From Thermaceae bacterium (GTDB lineage: Bacteria > Deinococcota > Deinococci > Deinococcales > Marinithermaceae): a stretch of DNA of 6,188 bases. Made by a program: the position numbers and the translations under genes. The notes under the pieces are model-generated. The model had not been told where the DNA came from. It worked only from the letters and a program-made list of their open reading frames with translations, and searched no databases. Location: NCBI GenBank assembly GCA_015490435.1, contig WFXV01000135.1:1-6188 (forward strand), written 5' to 3'. Positions 1-4,732 of the stretch are shown one piece after another (within the stretch, counting starts at the first letter, position 1; each line of letters opens with the position of its first letter).

Positions 1-121
1 CCGGGTCACCTTGCGCAGATTCCTCGTCCGGGTCCAGGCCTTCTACCCGAACGCCGCCCGGCTCGCCCTCGCCCGCGGCCAGGACCCCGACCGGCCGAGG
101 AATCTGCGCAAGGTGACCCGG
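1..121. repeat. 26-bp perfect inverted repeat at the window edge
   Basis: Bases 1-26 are the exact reverse complement of bases 96-121. After one mismatch (27 against 95) four further pairs follow (28-31 with 91-94), so about 30 of 31 positions pair around a central spacer of roughly 59-69 nt. The left arm starts at base 1, so its true extent is cut by the window. Both arms lie inside the reading frame of the partial gene ending at 130. A match of this length is not a chance event. It is either a genuine hairpin-forming repeat or a fold-back (chimeric) artefact at a contig end, in which case bases 1-26 are not native. Confidence 0.9.
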
Positions 122-130
122 ACCCTGTAG
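2..130 (+). CDS. 3' end of an unrecognised protein gene (partial)
   Basis: An open frame runs from base 2 to a TAG at 128-130 and gives 42 residues, beginning RVTLRRFLVRVQAFY and ending NLRKVTRTL. It is rich in Arg and Leu, without a membrane segment or a motif I can name. G/C-ending codons match the neighbouring host-like genes, and the frame ends just before a good hairpin terminator, which supports real coding. The inverted repeat at 1-26/96-121 lies in the frame. If the left arm is an assembly fold-back, the first eight or so residues are spurious and only 27-130 is native. Function unknown. Confidence 0.5.
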   Translation, partial: RVTLRRFLVRVQAFYPNAARLALARGQDPDRPRNLRKVTRTL

Positions 131-132
131 CA

Positions 133-161
133 AAGGGGCGGGGCGTAAGGCCCCGCCCCTT
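133..161. terminator. Bidirectional hairpin terminator between convergent genes
   Basis: AAGGGGCGGGGC at 133-144 pairs perfectly with 150-161 around a 5-nt loop, giving a 12-bp, nearly all G-C stem. It sits between the TAG of the plus-strand gene (128-130) and the stop of the minus-strand DUF2202 gene (175-177), where a shared terminator would be expected. On the minus strand the stem runs into a short T run (TTT). On the plus strand there is little T tract, so intrinsic termination may be stronger for the minus-strand gene. Confidence 0.8.
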
Positions 162-174
162 GGACCTTGGCGCC

Positions 175-774
175 TTACCGCCGGCCGTGGCCCATGCCCT
201 GGCCGTGGCCCGGACCGTGCCCCTGGCCGCCGTGGTTCATGCCCAGTTCCTGCATTTGCTCGGGGCTCAGGGTGCCGCCATTCTCGGCCGCCGCCTGGAA
301 GGCGGGCAGGTGCATCTCCTTCGAGGCCCGACGCAGGTTCTCGAAGACCCGCACCGCGTCCGGGTAGTCGGCCACGGCGGCGAGCAGCCGGTCGTACATC
401 GCCACGTTCTTGATCTCGCCCTCGGCCCAGGCGCGGGCCGCGTCCTCGAGGCTCTCGGGCGCCGGCACCTTGCCGAGGTAGGGGTTTTCCTCGGGGTAGG
501 CGACGCCGTAACGGTCGAGGAGCCGCTTTAGGGCCTCGATGTGCCGGGCCTCGGCCTCGCGGATCGAGACGTAGGGCTCGATCTCGCCGAACTTCTCGAT
601 TACCGCGGTGTACATCGCGTAGGCCGCGTACTCGCCCTCGGGGCCGGTGAGGGCTTCGAGGATCGCCTCCTTCGCCTCTTCCGAGAGGGTTCCCGTGGTC
701 CTGGGAGCCGCGAGGGCCAAACCGAACGCGCCGACTACCGCCAAGATCGTGAGGATGATCCGATTCCTTTTCAT
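175..774 (-). CDS. Exported DUF2202 ferritin-like protein with His/Gly-rich tail
   Basis: Predicted 199-aa protein. Residues 1-22 form a signal peptide (basic MKRNR, hydrophobic core, likely cleavage near LALA/A), so it should act outside the cytoplasmic membrane. Residues about 30-165 match the DUF2202 ferritin-like four-helix pattern as I recall it: E48-Y49 in the first helix, E75-x-x-H78 in EAEARHIEAL, E118/E120 in the third, and E153-x-H155 in the fourth. Such acidic and His residues usually bind a di-metal centre in this superfamily, but the biochemical role of DUF2202 is not established. The tail (178-199) is a Gly/His/Met stretch with H181, H186, H190 and H196, suggestive of metal binding. 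The ATG (complement 772-774) is preceded by a strong Shine-Dalgarno sequence (AGGAGG, complement of 782-787). The gene is monocistronic, ends at the 133-161 hairpin, and is divergent from the VOC gene. A periplasmic metal-storage or oxidative-stress role is inference. Confidence 0.88.
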   Translation of the reverse strand: MKRNRIILTILAVVGAFGLALAAPRTTGTLSEEAKEAILEALTGPEGEYAAYAMYTAVIEKFGEIEPYVSIREAEARHIEALKRLLDRYGVAYPEENPYLGKVPAPESLEDAARAWAEGEIKNVAMYDRLLAAVADYPDAVRVFENLRRASKEMHLPAFQAAAENGGTLSPEQMQELGMNHGGQGHGPGHGQGMGHGRR

Positions 775-814
775 CTTCCTTCCTCCTCTCGCCCTTCCGG
801 GCTGGCTTCAGTGT

Positions 815-840
815 GGGGGCGGGGGGCTGAAGGGAGGGGG
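815..840 (+). other. G-quadruplex-type motif in the divergent intergenic region
   Basis: Four guanine runs of 5, 6, 3 and 5 lie at 815-819, 821-826, 832-834 and 836-840, with loops of 1, 5 and 1 nt. This satisfies the usual G3+N1-7 rule on the plus strand. It sits between the start of the minus-strand DUF2202 gene (774) and the plus-strand VOC gene (915), upstream of both. High genomic G+C makes chance motifs likelier, but four such runs with minimal loops in a short noncoding interval stand out. Structure formation and any regulatory role are inferred. Confidence 0.5.
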
Positions 841-855
841 AAGGAAGGTTGAAGG

Positions 856-884
856 TTGGGTGAAGCTCGGGGGTCTGGTAGATT
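856..884 (+). promoter_or_regulatory. Candidate sigma-70 promoter for the VOC-GNAT-SDR run
   Basis: TTGGGT at 856-861 could serve as a -35 element and TAGATT at 879-884 as a -10 element, with a 17-bp spacer. The -10 matches four of six consensus positions and the -35 only three. It lies 30 bp upstream of the VOC start, leaving room for a leader with the ribosome-binding site AGGGAGG at 902-908. No comparably good promoter was seen for the divergent minus-strand gene. Confidence 0.4.
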
Positions 885-914
885 GGCCTTCAAACCGAGG
901 AAGGGAGGCCAGCG

Positions 915-1253
915 ATGCGGCTCGGATTTGTCGTTCTACACACCCCCGACGTGGCGGGGATGAAGGCCTTCTACCAGGGGCTCGGCCTCAAGGTCCACGC
1001 CGACTACGGCATGTGGGTCGAGTTCGAGACCGGCCCCGCCACCCTCGCCCTCCACCAGGCGGAAAGCGGGGAGGCCACCCGCGGCGCGGGGATCTTCCTC
1101 GAGGTCGGGGACGTGGACGCGCTCTACCGGGAGCTAAGGGAGAAGGGTCTCGACGCCGACCCCCCCGAGGACCGCGACTTCGGCTACCGCACCTTCGTCC
1201 TCAGGGACCCCCAGGGGAACCTCGTCGAGCTCGGCGAGCCGATGCAGCCGTGA
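915..1253 (+). CDS. VOC-family protein (glyoxalase/bleomycin-resistance fold)
   Basis: Predicted 112-aa protein, the usual size of a single two-module VOC protein. Module one opens with LGFVVLHTPDVAGMKAFYQ (3-21), the beta-alpha pattern of the family. Module two starts at GIFLEVGDVDALYREL (59-74) and ends with the family signature DPQGNLVEL (98-106), where E105 is the common last metal-ligand position. The first ligand position, usually His seven residues before the conserved Asp (D12), is Phe5 here, so the metal site looks incomplete. This argues against a true glyoxalase I and towards a binding protein or a divergent dioxygenase-like member. The ATG has a good Shine-Dalgarno sequence (902-908, 6-nt spacing). 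It is the first gene of a probable operon: its TGA overlaps the GTG start of the acetyltransferase. Substrate unknown. Confidence 0.88.
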   Translation: MRLGFVVLHTPDVAGMKAFYQGLGLKVHADYGMWVEFETGPATLALHQAESGEATRGAGIFLEVGDVDALYRELREKGLDADPPEDRDFGYRTFVLRDPQGNLVELGEPMQP

Positions 1254-1774
1254 GGATCGTCGAGGCCGGCCCCGGCGCCTTCGCGCTCCGGCTTCCGGAG
1301 GTCCTCCGGCTCTACGCCGATGAGTACCGGCTCGGGCCCGGGGCTGCCCGGGAGCGGGAGAGGGTCATGCGGCGCCACCTCGGGCGGAAGCGGTTTTCGG
1401 CCTTCTTCGCCCTCGAGGGGGACGACCTCCTCGGCTTTGCCTATGGCTACGCCGGCGGCCCCGGGGAGTACTGGTACGACCTCGTCTACCGGGCGATGCC
1501 GCCCCCGCTAAGGGAGGAGTGGCTCGGAGAGCACTTCGAGTTCGTCGAGCTCCTGGTGGCGCCCGCCGCCCGGGGGCGGGGGATCGGGGGCGCGCTCCAC
1601 GACCGGCTGCTCGCCGGCCGGCCCGAGCCGGTGGCGCTCCTCACCGTGCGGGCGGACAACGCCCCCGCGCTCGCGCTGTATCGGGCGCGGGGCTGGCGGG
1701 CCTTGCTCGACGACTTCCGCTTCGCCCCCGGGGGTGAGCGGTTTTTCGTGATGGGGAAGCGCCTTCCGGTATAA
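1250..1774 (+). CDS. GNAT-family N-acetyltransferase
   Basis: Predicted 174-aa protein, normal length for a single GNAT domain. The acetyl-CoA-binding motif A is clear at about 99-119 (VELLVAPAARGRGIGGALH), with the R-G-x-G-I-G pyrophosphate loop at 108-113. Motif B follows as N137-x-x-A-x-x-LY144-x-x-x-GW149. The family transfers an acetyl group from acetyl-CoA to an amine; the acceptor cannot be told from sequence. GTG at 1250 is chosen because it overlaps the TGA of the VOC gene (GTGA), a standard translational-coupling arrangement, and places a normal N-terminus (RIVEAGPGAFALRLPEV) before the domain. The open frame continues upstream to 647, but that part overlaps the VOC gene and noncoding sequence and is low-complexity Arg/Gly/Pro. 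Probably co-transcribed with the VOC and SDR genes. Confidence 0.9.
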   Translation: MRIVEAGPGAFALRLPEVLRLYADEYRLGPGAARERERVMRRHLGRKRFSAFFALEGDDLLGFAYGYAGGPGEYWYDLVYRAMPPPLREEWLGEHFEFVELLVAPAARGRGIGGALHDRLLAGRPEPVALLTVRADNAPALALYRARGWRALLDDFRFAPGGERFFVMGKRLPV

Positions 1775-1775
1775 C
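1770..1775 (+). promoter_or_regulatory. Possible -10 element for leaderless SDR transcription
   Basis: TATAAC overlaps the acetyltransferase stop codon and lies six bases before the SDR ATG at 1782. That spacing would start transcription at or next to the A of the ATG, giving a leaderless mRNA, a mode common in Deinococcota. No convincing -35 element is visible, and the only purine run before the ATG (GGGGA at 1776-1780) is too close for a normal ribosome-binding site, which favours the leaderless reading or translational coupling. Confidence 0.3.
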
Positions 1776-1781
1776 GGGGAC

Positions 1782-2543
1782 ATGAAGCCGGGGCTTAGCG
1801 AGCTGGTCTCGCTCGAGGGGAAACGGGCGGTGGTGACCGGCGCCGCCCGGGGGATCGGGCGGGCGGTGGTCGACCGCTTCCTCGAGGCCGGGGCCGAGGT
1901 GCTGGCGGTGGACCGGGAGCCGGGGGAGCTCGAGTCCCTGGAGGGCGTCGTCTTCCACCGGCTCGACCTCGCCGACCGGGAGGCGATCCGGGCCTTCTGG
2001 GCGGGGCTTCGGATCCCCGTGCATCTGCTCGCAGGCAACGCCGGCGTCTACACCTTCCGGGACCTCGCCGCCGTGGACGAGGCCCACTACCGCCGCCTGA
2101 TGGCGGTGAACCTGGACGCGGTCTTTTGGATGAGCCAGGGTTTCTTGCAAAAGGCGCCTTCGGGCTCGGCGGTCGTTAACGTCTCCAGCATCGAGGCTTT
2201 CTTGCCTTTTGCTCCGGGGCTCGCCGTCTACGACGCCGCCAAGCTCGGGGTGGTGACCCTTACCCGGGCGATCGCCCGGGAGTACGCGCCCCGGGTGCGG
2301 GCCAACGTGGTGGTGCCCGGCGGGATCCGCACCGAGGGGGTACGGGAGGAGGTTCGCCGGGCGATCTGGGGCCTGGATCTCAAAAAGGTCCGCATCGCCG
2401 TGAACTTCCAGGCCCGGCTTCCCATGGGCCGCTTCGGTCGGCCCGACGAGGTGGCCCGGGCGGTACTCTTCCTTGCGAGCGACCTGGCCAGCTACGTAAA
2501 CGGCGCGGTACTCCCGGTAGACGGAGGCTTTCTCTCCGCTTAG
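1782..2543 (+). CDS. Classical short-chain dehydrogenase/reductase (SDR)
   Basis: Predicted 253-aa protein, the usual length of classical SDRs. The coenzyme motif TGAARGIG is at 19-26. D44 at the end of the second strand (VLAVDRE) favours NAD(H) over NADP(H). AGNAG at 84-88 stands where NNAG is usual. Catalytic residues are N110, S136 (within NVSS), Y150 and K154 (YDAAK). The C-terminal part has the typical VVPGGIRTE (about 187-195), GRFGRPDEVARAVLFLASD, and NGAVLPVDGG ending. These enzymes oxidise alcohols or reduce ketones. The substrate is not readable from sequence, although the PGGIxT and VDGG features resemble the FabG/glucose-dehydrogenase/polyol-dehydrogenase group. The Ser-to-Tyr spacing is 14 rather than the common 13. 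The gene starts 7 bp after the acetyltransferase stop and probably shares its transcript. It is the last strongly G+C-rich gene before the compositional change. Confidence 0.93.
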   Translation: MKPGLSELVSLEGKRAVVTGAARGIGRAVVDRFLEAGAEVLAVDREPGELESLEGVVFHRLDLADREAIRAFWAGLRIPVHLLAGNAGVYTFRDLAAVDEAHYRRLMAVNLDAVFWMSQGFLQKAPSGSAVVNVSSIEAFLPFAPGLAVYDAAKLGVVTLTRAIAREYAPRVRANVVVPGGIRTEGVREEVRRAIWGLDLKKVRIAVNFQARLPMGRFGRPDEVARAVLFLASDLASYVNGAVLPVDGGFLSA

Positions 2544-2556
2544 TTTTTAAAAACTA
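2541..2556. repeat. 16-bp perfect AT-rich palindrome over the SDR stop codon
   Basis: TAGTTTTTAAAAACTA is its own reverse complement and begins with the SDR TAG codon. It is a striking A+T block in a G+C-rich region. With no loop bases between the arms it would make a poor intrinsic terminator hairpin, though the T5 run just after the gene could assist termination. It lies between the host-like genes and the unknown cluster starting at 2569, so a dimeric regulator site or an insertion boundary is possible. Confidence 0.7.
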
Positions 2557-2560
2557 CGTT
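2555..2560 (+). promoter_or_regulatory. Possible -10 element for the 2569 gene
   Basis: TACGTT fits the loose TANNNT -10 pattern and ends eight bases before the GTG at 2569, a spacing compatible with near-leaderless transcription. It overlaps the right edge of the 2541-2556 palindrome, so a protein bound to the palindrome could block it. No clear -35 element was seen, and the only ribosome-binding-like bases are AGGT at 2561-2564. Confidence 0.28.
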
Positions 2561-2568
2561 AGGTCCCG

Positions 2569-3675
2569 GTGGACGCCCGGGGTAAACGTTTCCTCGCGCA
2601 GCTAGGAATTTCCCGGTCCGAAATATCGGCACGCTTCGCCTCCCAAGACCAGCCTGAGGGCGTGGGTTGGGACTACGACGGCTTTATTCAAAAGGTTTGG
2701 GAAGCACAAAAAGTAAGAGATCCAGAGGGTTGGTTTTTGGAGCCGCCTGCCGTTGCGTTGGCCGGCACAAGCTGGGATGCCATTTTGGAAAGGCTTTCGC
2801 GGCCCTGGCGTGCGGTTCTGGAAGCCCACCGCAGGCGCTGGCCGAAGGCCTTTGCTACCGCCGAGTGGGCGGGGGGTACGGCGGTGATGGCGGTCTTTCG
2901 CCCCGAGTCGCTCTTGCTCGTGCCTCTTGCCGCGCCGCACTCTCCGCCATCCTGGCCTCCTGATCTTGGCTTCGCTACACGGGAGCTTGCCTACCCCTTG
3001 ACTCCGCCGCGCGTTCTTTCCCTGCTTCGGCTCGACGCCCACCCTCCGCGCTTTGAGCTCCCGGTGAACCGGGTCTGGCTCGAAGCCCAGCTCGCAGCAC
3101 TCCGCTTCTCAACCTGCGCTTTCCCCCGTGGCCTTTCGCTTGCGAGCGTTTTTGACCCCGGTTCCGAGGCTGAAGCTCGGCTCGCCCGCTTGACCTTTCT
3201 TCAGGCAGCCTACGAGCCGCGGCTTGAACCCGAGCTGAGACCCGCGAACCGCCGCTTAGTCGAAGCGCTGAAGTCGAGCCGAGATATCCTGCTCGGCCTT
3301 CCGTCGTCCCAAGGACCGTACTTGCTCGTACCCATGCGTACGGGCCTCCTGTTCGTGGGTCGGGGGGGTGATGCGGTGCCGGTGCTCTTGGGTGGGGCAA
3401 GGGACTATCGCGCCCTTTTGGCCCGGGCTGTGCCGCCGAAATGGGGCCCGCTGCTTGATCTTCTGCCTTTCGACGCGGAGGGGCGACCGTTGGAGGACCC
3501 TGTCCCTTGGGCCCGCTCACTTGCCCAAAGAGACGGAGTGAGCGAGGCCAAGCTCCGCGCCTGGATCGAGGAGGCCGCCCACCAGGCAAGGTCCTCTGCG
3601 CTCGGCGGTGCGCTTGTGGTAGGAAAAAAGATGTCGGGGTTTGTGGCTTCGCCGGTAGTGTGGAGAAGGTTTTGA
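2569..3675 (+). CDS. Hypothetical 368-aa protein, first gene of an unknown cluster
   Basis: I do not recognise a family. The product looks soluble: no signal peptide or membrane segment. Visible pieces are an N-terminal stretch with aromatic and acidic residues (GWDYDGFIQKVWEAQKV, 33-49), a hydrophobic strand ESLLLVPL (113-120), and a similar strand GPYLLVPMRTGLLFVGRGGD (249-268), which may mark two related alpha/beta halves. Residues 324-341 look helical. No Walker, nuclease, helicase or methylase motif is visible. The start is GTG at 2569, eight bases after a -10-like sequence; no strong ribosome-binding site supports it, so an internal start is possible. It is followed after 11 bp by the membrane-protein gene, whose ribosome-binding site overlaps this stop region, so the two are probably co-transcribed. 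A+T-rich codons occur more often here than in the genes before it, which suggests later acquisition. Confidence 0.75.
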   Translation: MDARGKRFLAQLGISRSEISARFASQDQPEGVGWDYDGFIQKVWEAQKVRDPEGWFLEPPAVALAGTSWDAILERLSRPWRAVLEAHRRRWPKAFATAEWAGGTAVMAVFRPESLLLVPLAAPHSPPSWPPDLGFATRELAYPLTPPRVLSLLRLDAHPPRFELPVNRVWLEAQLAALRFSTCAFPRGLSLASVFDPGSEAEARLARLTFLQAAYEPRLEPELRPANRRLVEALKSSRDILLGLPSSQGPYLLVPMRTGLLFVGRGGDAVPVLLGGARDYRALLARAVPPKWGPLLDLLPFDAEGRPLEDPVPWARSLAQRDGVSEAKLRAWIEEAAHQARSSALGGALVVGKKMSGFVASPVVWRRF

Positions 3676-3686
3676 AGGAGTGAGCG

Positions 3687-4307
3687 ATGTCGAGCTTGCA
3701 AGCACGGGCGCTTTTCTGGTTGGCCGTACTACTGCCGCCGGTCGTCCTTCTTTTCGAAAAACCGCCCTTGGATGGCTTTTGCGCCGTGTCGGCTTTGTTG
3801 GCTATCTTGGGTGTCGCTCTTGCGTGGAGGTACTCTGAGCGTGGCAGGGACGCTCCACTATTTATTCAGCTGATTTTTAGTCGCTTATTAAGCGGCAGTA
3901 TTGGTGTCAGCTTCGTCAGTATCGTGGCTTTCCTCGCAATAACCACGGCTTTTTTCGCATGGGTCGCCGATGGCATAAAGGAACACAATTTCATGCTGGC
4001 GCTGGGCGGGGTTTTTTACGCGGTCGGCGTTGCCGTATTTGCATTCATGGTGGCCGAGTCCACCTTTCGAGAACGCGTTGAAGCCCGGATTACACACGTC
4101 GTTTCGCCTTTGAGCGCAGTGCAGGCCGTATTCGGTGATAAAGGCAAGGATTGGGAGAAGACAAAGCTCAGGTATGAGAAAATCAAAGAGCTTCTGCCAA
4201 GGGAGCTTGCAAAAGGTGAGAACTGGCCTACTATCCTAGAACAAAACAGGATTGAACTGGATGATTCTGCACTCAGCCTCAATACAAAGAAAGCGTCAAG
4301 CAAGTAG
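3687..4307 (+). CDS. Hypothetical four-helix membrane protein with cytosolic tail
   Basis: Predicted 206-aa protein with four hydrophobic segments at about 8-23, 31-47, 70-94 and 102-122. The charged loop 48-69 (RYSERGRD) and the basic N- and C-terminal flanks predict both ends in the cytoplasm by the positive-inside rule. Residues 123-206 form a soluble tail rich in Lys and Glu, with a likely helical stretch at 153-175 (KDWEKTKLRYEKIKELLPREL). No named family is recognised. The ATG has a clear Shine-Dalgarno sequence (GAAGGAG, 3674-3680, spacing 6) that overlaps the stop of the upstream gene, a sign of coupling. G+C is low for the window (29 of 60 in 3901-3960), consistent with horizontal acquisition. 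A membrane effector or anchor for the neighbouring proteins is a guess from context. Confidence 0.8.
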   Translation: MSSLQARALFWLAVLLPPVVLLFEKPPLDGFCAVSALLAILGVALAWRYSERGRDAPLFIQLIFSRLLSGSIGVSFVSIVAFLAITTAFFAWVADGIKEHNFMLALGGVFYAVGVAVFAFMVAESTFRERVEARITHVVSPLSAVQAVFGDKGKDWEKTKLRYEKIKELLPRELAKGENWPTILEQNRIELDDSALSLNTKKASSK

Positions 4308-4309
4308 AT

Positions 4310-4720
4310 TTGCACTACGCCTCAGATACCTTTAATCAGGTTCCCGTTGATTTGAGGGAACTTTATCTGAACACAATCAAAGGTGCGGTCAGGACTATTG
4401 TACCGAGCGCTGAAATTCGCGAGTTCCCGATTCCAGTACCCGCGTACGACGTCAAAAGGCTTAGGAACGAGGTTTATCGCATTTACGAAAGGGACTTGCG
4501 GAGGAAATCCCGGGAAATGGCATTCAATATTACTGCGGGCACGGCGGCGATCTCGGCCGCTTATACGCTGGTCGCCATTCGAGGCGACGCGGTGGGATTC
4601 TACATACGCCAGGATGACAACAAACTCACCAAAGAGCGGGTCGTTACCATCCGCCTCAGCGCGCTTGACTTGCCCGATGTGGTGGAGGACTACGACCCGT
4701 TAACCAGGGCTCCCGCGTGA
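4310..4720 (+). CDS. Hypothetical 136-aa protein with TTG start
   Basis: I do not recognise a family. The frame is bounded upstream by a TGA at 4262-4264, and the only start codon between that stop and the conserved-looking sequence is TTG at 4310, two bases after the TAG of the membrane-protein gene. No Shine-Dalgarno sequence is visible, so translation probably depends on ribosomes finishing the upstream gene. A strongly charged helix lies at about 48-70 (DVKRLRNEVYRIYERDLRRK). Residues 71-90 are small and hydrophobic (AFNITAGTAAISAAYTLVAI), possibly a buried helix or one membrane segment. The end is acidic (LPDVVEDYDP). It shares the lower G+C of the gene before it and is probably the third gene of the same transcript. 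The alternative is a later start at TTG codon 15. Confidence 0.65.
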   Translation: MHYASDTFNQVPVDLRELYLNTIKGAVRTIVPSAEIREFPIPVPAYDVKRLRNEVYRIYERDLRRKSREMAFNITAGTAAISAAYTLVAIRGDAVGFYIRQDDNKLTKERVVTIRLSALDLPDVVEDYDPLTRAPA

Positions 4721-4732
4721 TTCTGATGGTTT

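Noticed and set aside
647..1249. Long in-frame extension upstream of the acetyltransferase
   Set aside because: It crosses the DUF2202 gene, the noncoding region and the whole VOC gene in another frame, and its translation is low-complexity Arg/Gly/Pro. The GTG at 1250 fits the GNAT domain and the gene junction.
1508..2150. Two long open frames on the minus strand opposite the GNAT and SDR genes
   Set aside because: They are low-complexity Pro/Arg/Gly translations opposite two genes with complete family motifs, as expected of antisense shadows in G+C-rich DNA.
2975..3589. 204-codon open frame on the minus strand opposite the 368-aa gene
   Set aside because: The translation is Arg/Gly/Pro/Ala-rich without domains; the plus-strand frame has normal protein composition and a coupled downstream gene.
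4262..4320. Frameshift joining the membrane protein and the 136-aa protein
   Set aside because: The membrane protein ends in a natural polar tail, no slippery sequence is seen near the TAG, and a start codon follows two bases later; two coupled genes explain the layout.
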